A DNA stretch of 19,243 bases from JACCXJ01 sp052387115 (GTDB lineage Bacteria; Pseudomonadota; Gammaproteobacteria; JACCXJ01): assembly GCA_052387115.1 (NCBI GenBank), contig JBQTJM010000396.1, positions 1 through 19,243 of the forward strand, given 5' to 3'. Positions 1 to 7,130 of this stretch are shown here, piece by piece (position 1 is the stretch's first letter; each line of letters opens with the position of its first letter). Position numbers and translations under genes: made by a program. The notes below the pieces were generated by a model. It worked only from the letters and a program-made list of their open reading frames with translations, did not search any database and was not told the origin of the DNA.

Positions 1-1754
1 ACCGGTCTCGACCGGTGCCTCCGTTCAGCGCATCTCGGCCGTTGTCGCCGAACAACTGGTCGCGGCCCGCGCCGCCGAACAGCCGATCGCGGCCCGGGCC
101 GCCGAAGAGCCGGTCTCGGCCGTCACCGCCGCAGAGGACGTCGTTGCCGCCTCGGCCGCGGATCACGTCGTTGCCCCCCTGTCCGTCGATGACGTCGTTG
201 CCGGGGGTCCCGATGAGGGTCTCGCTCCGGTCGGTGCCCTGGATGGTGACGGGCAAGCCGTTGCAGGTGCGCGGTGGTGATGGCGGTGGCGGCCGTGGCG
301 GCTGTGATGGCGGTTGCCCGAAGACCACATAGCTCGCCCCCGCCGTGCTCCTGCCGTTGGGGCTGGCACGGTAGGCCCCGATGAGCAGGTCCGCGATCCC
401 ATCGCCGTTCACATCACCCGCACCGCTCACCGCGACGCCCGAGAAGTCATCGGCCGCAACCCCGTTCAGAAGAAAGCCGTTCGTTCCATCGAGCCTCGAG
501 AGCTCGAGGCTCGCCGGGAAGGGGCCGGTCTGGGCGGTGTCCCGCCCGAAGACCACATAACCCGCGCCCGAGCTGTCGCTGTTGGGCGCCAGGGGCCCCG
601 ATGAGCAGGTCCGCGAGGCCATCGCCGTTGATGTCCCCCGCCGCGCCCACCGCGATGCCCGAGAGCTCACCGGCCGCGACCCCGTTCAGGCGGAAGCCGG
701 TCGTGCCATCGAGGATCGAGAGGTCGAGGCTCGCCGGGAAGGGGCCGGTGTCCCGGCCGAAGACCACATAGCTCGCCCCTGCGGAGCCGTGGTTGTTGGG
801 GTCGGCGCGGAAGGCTCCGACGAGGAGGTCCGCGAGGCCATCGCCATTCACATCCCCAGCGGCGCTCACCGCGAAACCGGAGTCGTCACCGGGGGTGACC
901 CCGTTCAGGCGAAAGCCGTTCATGCGATTGAGGCTCGAGAGCTCGAGACTCGCCGGGAAGGGGCCGATTTGAGCGGTGTCCCGTCCGAAGACCACATAAC
1001 TCGCCCCCGAGCGCTCGCCGTTGGGGGCGCCGTAGGCCCCGATGAGGAGGTCCGCGAGGCCATCGCCGTTCACATCCCCCGCACCGCTCACCGCGCGGCC
1101 CGACAGGTCACCGGCCGCGAACCCGTTGAGGCGAAAGCCGTTCGTGCCATCGAGGCTCGAGAGATCGAGGCTCGCCGGGAAGGGGCTCTCCGCGGTGTCC
1201 CGCCCGAAGACCACATAGCTCGCCCCATAGCCGTTGGGTCTGGGGCCGGGGGCCCCGATGAGGAGGTCCGCGAGCCCATCGCCGTTCACATCCCCCGCAC
1301 TACTCACCGCGCGGCCCGAGCGGTCAAGGGCCGCGACGCCGTTCAGGCGAAAGCCGTTGGTGCCATCGAGCATCGAGAGATCGAGGCTCCGCGGGAAGGG
1401 ATTCTCCGAGCTGTCCCGCCCGAAGACCACATAGCTCGCCCCGGAGGAGTTGCCGTTGGGGCCGGCGCCGTAGGCCCCGATGAGGAGATCTGCGATCCCA
1501 TCGCCGTTCACATCCCCCGCGCTGCTCACCGCCGAGCCCGAGAAATCATTGGTCGCGACCCCGTCCAGGCGAAAGCCGTTGGTGCCATCGAGGCTCGAGA
1601 GCTCGATGGCCGGGGGAAAGTCCGCGGCGCCCGGCGGCGCCCAACCGCAGAGCCCGAGCGCCGCCAGGAGCGCCGGGCGGCGCAGGGGAAACCAGTCGTT
1701 GTTCATCCGCCCGAGCCGGCGCCCGGGGCGGGATCTCTTCGTCGCTTTTGACAT
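1..1754 (-). CDS. Secreted FG-GAP (integrin-alpha-like) repeat protein with RTX-type C-terminus; frameshifted and cut by the window edge
   Basis: The start at 1754 has an AGGAG seven bases upstream. A basic N-terminus and a hydrophobic stretch (LLAALGLCGWAPPGAA) look like a Sec signal; a second Met (MNNDW) 16 codons in could also start it. Six FG-GAP-like repeats follow, each with D[VI]NGDG[LI]ADLL[IV]GA and ASYVVFG motifs, which in this family bind calcium and build a beta-propeller. The frame breaks at about 584-586, where a run of three C (minus strand) replaces the five seen in the sister repeat near 1030; repeat five then resumes in another frame, followed by repeat six, a Pro-rich linker and RTX nonapeptides (GGxGRDxLFG) continuing past base 1. 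The break may be a real mutation or an assembly error. A surface or extracellular role is inferred; the ligand is unknown. Confidence 0.8.
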
Positions 1755-1782
1755 ATCCGTTCTCCTCGTTACAAGTACCGTT

Positions 1783-1845
1783 AGGGTGGGCATTGCCCAG
1801 CTTGTGCTTCAAACAAGGCCGCAAACGGTGGGCGGTGCCCACCCT
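1783..1845. repeat. Inverted repeat, MITE/REP-like
   Basis: Seventeen-base arms at 1783-1799 (AGGGTGGGCATTGCCCA) and 1829-1845 (TGGGCGGTGCCCACCCT) are reverse complements except at two positions, with about 29 bases between. It lies just upstream of the FG-GAP gene, in its likely 5' leader. Such GTGGGC/GCCCAC palindromes are common dispersed repeats in gammaproteobacterial genomes; a hairpin in the leader transcript is possible. Confidence 0.6.
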
Positions 1846-1857
1846 GCTCGACTCGAC

Positions 1858-2000
1858 TTGAAACCGTTTCGGGATCGCGAAGCATGCTTCCCGATGCGGG
1901 CAGAGTAGGCCGGGTGCCTTACCGGATGATTTCAAAGCGCCGGAATTCGCTTACAAATGAAATGGACTCGGTTACCGTTGTAACATCGATGCGCGGGCTT
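1858..2000. repeat. Dispersed duplicated block, copy A
   Basis: This 143-base stretch is nearly the same as 8109-8263 in the same orientation. Both begin TTGAAACCGTTTCGGGATCG and end ATGCGCGGGCTT, and differ by about ten substitutions and one 12-base indel. Copy B runs into the start of the binding-protein gene; here the matching frame reads Met-Arg-Gly-Leu and then stops (TGA). Both copies lie roughly 100 bases upstream of a minus-strand gene. It could be a duplicated promoter region or the remnant of a duplicated 5' gene end. Confidence 0.75.
1971..1984. promoter_or_regulatory. Palindrome GTTAC-N4-GTAAC (copy A), possible operator
   Basis: The arms GTTAC and GTAAC are perfect and are kept in the other copy (8234-8247), while the four central bases differ (CGTT against AGTG). 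Conserved arms with a variable centre fit a dimeric regulator site. No regulator gene is adjacent, so the function is only suggested. Confidence 0.35.
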
Positions 2001-2176
2001 TGAGGCAATTTGTAGGCGGGTGGCCATGGGGAACCTCCAGGATCGGAAGACCCCGCTCTTGGGCCGATGGCTCAACGACCGGGTGGTCCCCTGCTGAGCA
2101 GGAGATCCCGTAATCAGCTATAACAAAGAGGCGAAAATCCTCAAATATGGATGGGGCATAACCCGCGGTCCATAAC

Positions 2177-2529
2177 GTCGGAGCTCGCGTAGGATGTGGT
2201 GAACGAAGTGAACCGCATCGATCGCGTTACTCGGTAGAATCATCTGCGTCGTCTGGCGGTAGCGTCGAGATGCAATGCAAATGGTCCGGTCGGATCCCGC
2301 GCTTTCAGGTGAAAGGGGTGTCACGCCCGAACGGTGCGGAACGCGGCTCGCAACCCGTCAATCCGCTCGACCCATAGCCGATTCCCGCGGCGCTCGGCCA
2401 GGTTCACGGTGAAAAACCACGTGGCTGCGGGAACCCGGGTGCGACGGGAGTCGGTCCTCAATCCCCGCGGCTGCTCGGAGCGTTTCGCGAACGATGCGGT
2501 TCACTTCGTTCACCACATCCTACGCGGAC
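2177..2529. mobile_element. REP-bounded non-autonomous RAYT-derived element, copy 1
   Basis: Terminal inverted repeats of about 35 bases bound this element: CGCGTAGGATGTGGTGAACG... at about 2186 and its reverse complement ending CCTACGCGG at about 2527. Each terminus can itself fold (GATGTGGT pairing with ACCGCATC), as REP sequences do. The inside carries scraps of a REP-associated tyrosine transposase. A second, shorter copy with the same ends lies at 3270-3541, so this is a dispersed family. Confidence 0.7.
2227..2461 (-). pseudogene. RAYT (REP-associated tyrosine transposase) remnant
   Basis: Read on the minus strand, one frame gives an N-terminal piece with TWFFTVNLAERRGNRL and LRAAFRTVRA and then a stop. 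Another frame gives PDHLHCISTLPPDDADDSTE, the HUH region of RAYT proteins, and then a stop. The tyrosine-bearing and C-terminal segments are absent. Both frame and content are broken, so it cannot encode a transposase. It lies between the two REP ends of its element. Confidence 0.7.
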
Positions 2530-2699
2530 TGCGTCGTTTCCAGCGGTTCATCCCGAAGTAACTGCCGCACCCCGGTTTCAATGCCATCGATAGTCAAACA
2601 ACAACCGGGTTACAGTACACTTTTCTCTAGCCGGATCCTAGCTCTGTCGACGCCGATTGCAACGCTCACCGGGGTCCGGTTAGTGGGAGGTCAATCGTA

Positions 2700-2909
2700 G
2701 CCCGTATGCAGCGGGCAGGAATACGGGCACAACGTGGCTTCGCCGCACGTAGGTCCCGGATGCCGTTTCATCGCATCCGGGATACGGTTCCTGAATCGAC
2801 GATAGTTCGACATTGCCGCATTGTAGGTCGGAACCGCCTCCATCGGGTTCCGACCATACAGACGCACCCATGCGTCGGAACCCGAAAGGATGGTTCTGAC
2901 CTACGCATG
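2700..2909. repeat. Cluster of four REP-like hairpins
   Basis: Four successive palindromes are visible: 2700-2707/2721-2728 (GCCCGTAT/ATACGGGC, perfect), 2754-2763/2773-2782 (TCCCGGATGC/GCATCCGGGA, perfect), 2826-2835/2846-2855 (GGTCGGAACC/GGTTCCGACC, perfect) and 2869-2909 (imperfect, CATGCG...CGCATG outer arms). Several begin with GTAG and end with TAC, like classical REP units. The cluster fills the space before the DUF1640-like gene. Bases 2530-2699 between it and the REP element show no supported gene. Confidence 0.65.
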
Positions 2910-2919
2910 TTAGGCTCGC

Positions 2920-2948
2920 TTGACACCCGCGCGGGCGTGGGCTACGGT
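2920..2948 (+). promoter_or_regulatory. Sigma70-type promoter for the DUF1640-like gene
   Basis: A perfect -35 box TTGACA (2920-2925) is followed by a 17-base spacer and TACGGT (2943-2948), which keeps the key first TA and last T of the -10. Transcription would begin near 2955, with an AGGA Shine-Dalgarno at 2962 and ATG at 2973, giving a short leader. It starts directly after the REP cluster. Confidence 0.6.
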
Positions 2949-2972
2949 GAAACGGAATCATAGGAAAATCTC

Positions 2973-3233
2973 ATGGCGACCATTACATTCGACACGCTCA
3001 AATTCGTGGAGCGGCTGAAAGCGGCAGGTGTACCGGAGGGACAAGCCAAAGCGGAAGCCGAGGCGCTGATCGATGCACTGAGCGAATCCACCTCGCTGAC
3101 CCTGGCGACCAAGCAGGACATTGCCGAGTTGCGCATGGAATTGCGGGAGCTGAAGGTCGATCTCACCAAGTGGATGGCGGGGGCTTTGATCGCTCAGGCT
3201 GCGGTCATCGCCACCCTGGTTAAGTTGCTGTAA
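2973..3233 (+). CDS. Small coiled-coil protein with C-terminal membrane anchor (CCDC90/DUF1640-like)
   Basis: This 86-aa protein starts at an ATG with AGGA seven bases upstream. The N-terminus (TFDTLKFVERLKAAGVPEGQ) matches the start typical of bacterial DUF1640/CCDC90-type proteins, recalled from family knowledge. An Ala/Glu-rich helical middle (about 25-45) leads to a coiled coil with the phrase ATKQDIAEL (about 46-65) and a C-terminal hydrophobic helix (about 66-86) after a conserved LTKWM. Eukaryotic relatives are mitochondrial membrane proteins; the bacterial function is unknown. The gene is monocistronic and sits between REP clusters, a frequent setting for the family. It looks intact. 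Confidence 0.8.
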   Translation: MATITFDTLKFVERLKAAGVPEGQAKAEAEALIDALSESTSLTLATKQDIAELRMELRELKVDLTKWMAGALIAQAAVIATLVKLL

Positions 3234-3269
3234 ACCTTGCCTGGTATCACTCCAACCTACGGATCTGGC

Positions 3270-3541
3270 TCGGAGCTCGCGTAGGATGTGGTGAACGAAG
3301 TGAACCACATCGATCTCGTTACTCGCCCGCTGCGAGGCTCGAAGAACCCTCGCCACCCCAATCCTCAGGATAGATCCCTCGACCCATCGCCGATTCCCGC
3401 GGCGCTCGGCCCGGTTCACGGTGAAAAACCACGTGGCTGCGGGAACCCGGGTGCGACGGTAGTCCGTCCTCAATCCCCGCGGCTGCTCCGGACCGTTTCG
3501 CGAACGATGCGGTTCACTTCGTTCACCACATCCTACGCGGA
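3270..3541. mobile_element. REP-bounded non-autonomous RAYT-derived element, copy 2
   Basis: The ends are the same as those of the element at 2177-2529 (left GGAGCTCGCGTAGGATGTGG, right CATCCTACGCGGACT), but the interior is shorter. Inside, on the minus strand (about 3395-3473), only a RAYT N-terminal scrap survives (TRVPAATWFFTVNRAERRGN). The HUH part kept in copy 1 is gone, so the copies represent successive internal deletions. The right end interrupts a gene start at 3559. Confidence 0.7.
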
Positions 3542-3559
3542 CTTCTTCGCTTTTGACAT
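3533..3559 (-). pseudogene. Remnant start of an FG-GAP/RTX family gene, cut by a REP element
   Basis: Read on the minus strand, AGGAGAAC-N4-ATG is followed by MSKAKK, then two codons and a TAG supplied by the REP end. The leader and first codons closely match the FG-GAP gene at 1754 (AGGAGAAC-N4-ATG, MSKATK). The rest of the gene is absent, which suggests that insertion and deletion removed a paralogue lying just downstream of the RTX fragment at 3588. Confidence 0.55.
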
Positions 3560-3587
3560 ACCGGTTCTCCTGGGTGGTCTGATGCTC

Positions 3588-3817
3588 TCAGCGTAGCCTC
3601 ACCCGAACCTCACAGCGGCGGGCGGTGCCGGTGCCTACGCCTCCGTCACACCGGTCTCGACCCGTGCCTCCGTTCAGCGCATCGCGGCCCTTCTCCCCGA
3701 ACAACGTGTCGCGGCCTGCGCCGCCGAAAAGCCGGTCACGGCCCGGACCGCCGAAGAGCCGATCTCGGCCGTCACCGCCGCAGAGGACATCGTTGCCGCC
3801 GAGGCCGCGGAGTTCCC
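3588..3817 (-). pseudogene. C-terminal RTX fragment of an FG-GAP/RTX family protein
   Basis: An open minus-strand frame encodes LRGLGGNDVLCGGDGRDRLF, further GGxGRDxLFG nonapeptides, a closing RCDGG and RRCEV, then a TGA at 3588-3590. It is close to the RTX end of the left-edge gene at both DNA and protein level. No N-terminal part exists: the frame ends abruptly at the REP boundary at 3818, on whose far side lies a different gene. It is therefore a decayed paralogue and supplies a complete C-terminus for the family. Confidence 0.75.
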
Positions 3818-4411
3818 GTAGGCCGGGTTAGCGGCTTCATCGCGTAACCCGCCGTTCGGGCCGGCCGTCACTCCAGTTCCCCTTTACGGACGTCTGCGGA
3901 GTGCCCATTCCAGTGGGTATCCTCCCAAGCGCAAGAATCGATGGAAGCTCGAATGCAGCCAATCGGCGACGCGCGATACCCACCCATGTTAGTCGAAATC
4001 CCGTTGATCCCGGATTGCGTGCTGCCCCGTTCGTGTTTCGTTTGCTTTCGCGGTGATCACCCCTCCCCCGGCGCCACGGCGCGGGCGAAGGATGCTTTGA
4101 TCGAGCGCCAGCGTGTCGAGAAATCCGCGTCGTTTGACGGTAACGTCCAGATGCAATGGAGGTGATCGGGGAGTAGGACGATGGCATCGATACGACGGCC
4201 GTTGGATGCGCACGGAACGGAAGGCCGCGCGTAAGGCATCGATATGTGCCGGAAGCCAAGCAGCGCCGCCGTTCCAGGAGCGCCACCGTGAAAGAGTACG
4301 AACCGCCCGGGAACATGCGCGCGAAGGTAATGGGGCATGGTGGAACGTGCTTGGTCCTGTGGCACCCGGCCGGAAGGCGGGTTACGCGATGAAGCCGCTA
4401 ACCCGCCCTAC
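3818..4411. mobile_element. RAYT element flanked by inverted REP sequences
   Basis: REP units lie at 3818-3853 (GTAGGCCGGGTTAGCGGC...TAACCCGCC) and, inverted, at 4376-4411 (GGCGGGTTA...TAACCCGCCCTAC). Each folds on its own through GGCGGGTTA/TAACCCGCC-type arms, and the two are near-perfect reverse complements across about 35 bases. They bracket a broken RAYT gene, the classical arrangement of a RAYT and its cognate REPs. The REP sequence differs from that at 2186, 2527, 3280 and 3538, so a second REP type is involved. The right REP lies 24 bases after the stop of the 837-aa gene and could act as its 3' hairpin. Confidence 0.8.
3884..4338 (-). pseudogene. Broken RAYT (IS200-like HUH/tyrosine transposase)
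   Basis: Pieces of one RAYT appear in order but in three minus-strand frames: MPHYLRAHVPG, then GGSYSFTVALLERRR, then IDAIVLLPDHLHCIWTL with DADFSTRWRSIKASFAR (the HUH His-x-His region), and finally VADWLHSSFHRFLRLGGYP. Between the last two, the segment normally carrying the catalytic Tyr (YIHYNPVKHG in relatives) is missing and a TAG interrupts. With several frameshifts and no Tyr it cannot be active, so any mobilisation must have used a transposase elsewhere. Confidence 0.8.
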
Positions 4412-4434
4412 CGGTTCTCGTGATCCCGGAAGGT

Positions 4435-6948
4435 TTACGGGAAGTTTTTCCCCACCTCGCAAGCGCGGCCTTGGTCCCGGTTCGCGCCGCCGTCACAGAG
4501 ATCGACGCCGGGGCCACCCGCCAGGCGGTCGTTGCCCGTGCCGCCGCGTAGCTGGTCCCTGCCCGCGCCGCCACAGAGGAGGTCGTTGCCGCCCAGCCCC
4601 CGGATCTTGTCGTTGCCGCCGAGGCCATGGATCACATCCCGCCGGGCGGTGCCCCGGAGCACATCGTTCCCTTCGGTCCCCACCAGGGTCGCGCGCCGGC
4701 CTTGGCAGGTGACCACCGTGGGCGGAGGCGGTGGCGGTGGCGGCGGGGGCGGCGGGGGCGATGGTGGCGGTGGCGGCGGGGCCATCACGCCCCCGATGAA
4801 CTGCTGGCCAAAGATCTCGAACTCGCCGTCGACGACGTCATCCCCCCGCCACACCACCAGGTACTGGTTGTCGAGGCCGTTGTAGGCGATCGCCGTGGAA
4901 AAGGCATCAAAGTTCATGCTGCCATCGGGCCCCATGTCGCTCAGCCGGACGTCGTTGGCGCCGATCTCGGCCCCGGTGGCGGCGTCGATCCGCTGGCCAA
5001 AGAGCTCGGACTCGTCCTCCACGAGGGGCAAGGTGTCATCGTCCCCCCGCCACACCACCAGGTACTCGTTGTCGAGGCTGTTGTAGGAGATGGCCGGGTC
5101 AAACGCCGCAAAGTTCACGTTGCCGTCGGGCCCCAGGTCGCTCAGCCGGACGTCGTTGGCGCCGATCTCGGCCCCGGTGGCGGCGTCGATCCGCTGGCCA
5201 AAGATCTCGAACTCGTCGTCCACGAGGGGGGCGGTGTCATCGTCCCCCACCCACACCACCAGGTACTCGTTGTCGAGGCTGTTGTAGGCGATGGCCGGGG
5301 AAAAGGCCTCAAAGTTCACGTTGCCGTTGGGCCCCATGTCGCTCAGGCGAAAGTCGTTGGCGCCGGTCTGCGCGCCGGTGGCGGCGTCGATCCGCTGGCC
5401 AAAGATCTCGACCTCGCCGTCCACGAGGGGCGCGGTGTCATCGTCCCCCGCCCACACCACCAGGTACTCGTTGTCGAGGCTGTTGTAGGCGATAGCCGGG
5501 TTAAAGGCCGCAAAGTTCACGTTGCCGTCGGGCCCCATGTCGGTGATGCGAAAGTCGTTGGCGCCGGTCTGCGCGCCGGTGGCGGCATCGATCCGCTGGC
5601 CAAAGATCTCGACCTCGTTGTCCACGTCATCCCCCACCCACACCACCAGGTACTCGTTGTCGAGGCTGTTGTAGGAGATGGCCGGGGAAAAGCCACCAAA
5701 GTTCGTGCTGCCATCGGGCCCCAGGTCGCTGATGCGGAAATCGTTGACGCCGATCTGGGCCCCGGTGGCGGCGTCGATCCGCTGGCCAAAGATCTCGACC
5801 TCGTTGTCCACGAGGGGCAAGGTGTCATCATCCCCCGCCCACACCACCAGGTACTCGTTGTCGAGGCTGTTGTAGGCGATGGCCGGGTCAAAGGCCCCAA
5901 AGTCCACGTTGCCGTCGGGCCCCAGGTCGCTGATCCGAAAGTCGTTGGCGCCGATCTCGGCCCCGGTGACGGCGTCGATCCGCTGGCCAAAGATCTCGAA
6001 CTCGTTGTCCACGAGGGGGGCGGTGTCATCGTCCCCCACCCACACCACCAGGTACTCGTTGTCGAGGCTGTTGTAGGCGATGGCCGGGGAAAAGGCATCA
6101 AAGGTCTCGTTGCCGTCGGGCCCCATGGCGCTCAGCCGAAAGTCGTTGGCGCCGATCTCGGGGTCGACGGTCACGGGATAGACGGCCCGCGTCAGGGCCG
6201 GGCCGTCGACGGTGAGGCGGGTTTCGGTGGCGCTCACCGCCAGGGTGGCGGGCAGCCGCGCGCCCGTGGCGTCGAACACGGTCACCCCGCCGAGCGTCAC
6301 CTCCCCCCGGTCGGTGCGCCAGCGCCAGCCGCGCTCGCTGCGCTCGAACCGGCCGGGACTGTCGATCCGGCCCCGGACCACGAGATCGTCCCCCTGGAGC
6401 GGGAGCGGCTCGGCCAGGATGAACTGCTGCTCGAGGCTGGCTTCGCGCAGCACATACTGCTCTGTCAGGACACCGCGCGGGTAGCGCACGAGCGTGCCCT
6501 CCGGCCCCCTAACGCGGACGGCGCCCAGGTTCACCCCCTCCAGGGGCGTGGCGGCGCGCGCGACCCCTTGCAAGCGCCACTGCCACCGCAGGGCGCCCTG
6601 CCGGGGTTCCACCCGCACGCCCGCTGCGGTGAACTGGGCGCGGTAGCGGGGATGGCGTAACTCCAGGCCCGCCGCCGTCTCGGTCAGATGGTTGACGGCG
6701 AGGGCGGCGGCCTGCTCCGGGGTGACCCGTGCCTCCCCGGGGAGCGCCGGCGGTTTCGTGGGGACCCTCTCCCCTGCGGGTGCGGTCCGGGCGGAGAGGC
6801 CGGCCGGCAGCGGAGGCAGGCCCTGGGGGGACCTCGTCTCTGCCCTCGGGATCGAGTGAACGGAGAGAACCACCCCGCCCGCCGCGAGGCTACACAACAG
6901 GGCTAGGGCAAGGGCGGAGAACATGCCAGAGTGCGCTTGGTAAGTCAT
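4435..6948 (-). CDS. Secreted seven-repeat (probable beta-propeller) protein with Pro-rich linker and RTX-like C-terminus
   Basis: From the chosen start (AGGAG seven bases upstream of 6948) the protein is 837 aa. Residues 1-32 form a Sec-type signal (FSALALALLCSLAAGGVV). Residues about 75-263 are an N-terminal domain ending AVYPVTVDP, a type seen before repeat domains in other secreted proteins. Residues 264-720 hold seven tandem repeats, each with GANDFR, GPDGN, YNSLDNEYLVVW and EIFGQRIDAATGA. A run of Pro (about 723-743) links to RTX-like repeats (GGNDxLCGG, GGTGNDRL) ending CDGG and CEVGKNFP. An in-frame ATG at 7047, with its own AGGAG, would add 33 residues. Seven equal repeats suggest a seven-bladed propeller (inference). 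It shares leader, linker and C-terminus with the left-edge gene but not the repeat type. Ligand and exact location are unknown. Confidence 0.88.
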   Translation of the reverse strand: MTYQAHSGMFSALALALLCSLAAGGVVLSVHSIPRAETRSPQGLPPLPAGLSARTAPAGERVPTKPPALPGEARVTPEQAAALAVNHLTETAAGLELRHPRYRAQFTAAGVRVEPRQGALRWQWRLQGVARAATPLEGVNLGAVRVRGPEGTLVRYPRGVLTEQYVLREASLEQQFILAEPLPLQGDDLVVRGRIDSPGRFERSERGWRWRTDRGEVTLGGVTVFDATGARLPATLAVSATETRLTVDGPALTRAVYPVTVDPEIGANDFRLSAMGPDGNETFDAFSPAIAYNSLDNEYLVVWVGDDDTAPLVDNEFEIFGQRIDAVTGAEIGANDFRISDLGPDGNVDFGAFDPAIAYNSLDNEYLVVWAGDDDTLPLVDNEVEIFGQRIDAATGAQIGVNDFRISDLGPDGSTNFGGFSPAISYNSLDNEYLVVWVGDDVDNEVEIFGQRIDAATGAQTGANDFRITDMGPDGNVNFAAFNPAIAYNSLDNEYLVVWAGDDDTAPLVDGEVEIFGQRIDAATGAQTGANDFRLSDMGPNGNVNFEAFSPAIAYNSLDNEYLVVWVGDDDTAPLVDDEFEIFGQRIDAATGAEIGANDVRLSDLGPDGNVNFAAFDPAISYNSLDNEYLVVWRGDDDTLPLVEDESELFGQRIDAATGAEIGANDVRLSDMGPDGSMNFDAFSTAIAYNGLDNQYLVVWRGDDVVDGEFEIFGQQFIGGVMAPPPPPPSPPPPPPPPPPPPPTVVTCQGRRATLVGTEGNDVLRGTARRDVIHGLGGNDKIRGLGGNDLLCGGAGRDQLRGGTGNDRLAGGPGVDLCDGGANRDQGRACEVGKNFP
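4789..6159 (-). repeat. Seven tandem repeats of about 201 bp inside the secreted-protein gene
   Basis: Five repeats are 67 codons; repeat 3 (62 codons) and repeat 7 (60 codons) lack the same DTxPL-type loop. DNA identity between units is high (for example TACTCGTTGTCGAGGCTGTT recurs on the + strand every 201 bases), so the array is prone to recombination. The periodicity creates long antisense open frames that are not genes. Confidence 0.9.
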
Positions 6949-7130
6949 AGGTATACTCCTGACGCGGATGCGGCGTTCCGGGGCGAATGAGTGTTGGCAA
7001 GCGGTGGCAAGAGGGACCTTGTCCACGGCACCAGGATGCTTCAACATGATTGTTCTCCTGCAAGCTCAGATAGGCGGTTTTCGGATGGGCCGTTGCGGCG
7101 CGTTCGCTTGTTCGGTCCGTTTCTCTTTCA

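Noticed and set aside
582..1751. A 389-codon open frame on the + strand
   Set aside because: It is antisense to the FG-GAP repeats; its periodicity is inherited from the true gene and it has no ribosome-binding site.
2530..2600. Minus-strand peptide IETGVRQLLRDEPLETTQSA ending at the REP element
   Set aside because: It looks like a plausible protein tail, but its stop is supplied by the REP end, a stop lies shortly upstream, and there is no in-frame start. It may be a scrap of a lost gene but is too short to call.
4789..6159. Regularly spaced repeats considered as a CRISPR array
   Set aside because: The units are 201 bases, in frame and coding; there are no short direct repeats with unique spacers and no cas genes.
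4627..6660. A 677-codon open frame on the + strand
   Set aside because: It is antisense to the 67-aa repeat gene. Its apparent repeats (HHQVLVVEAVVGD and so on) are the complement of the real ones, and no known domain appears.
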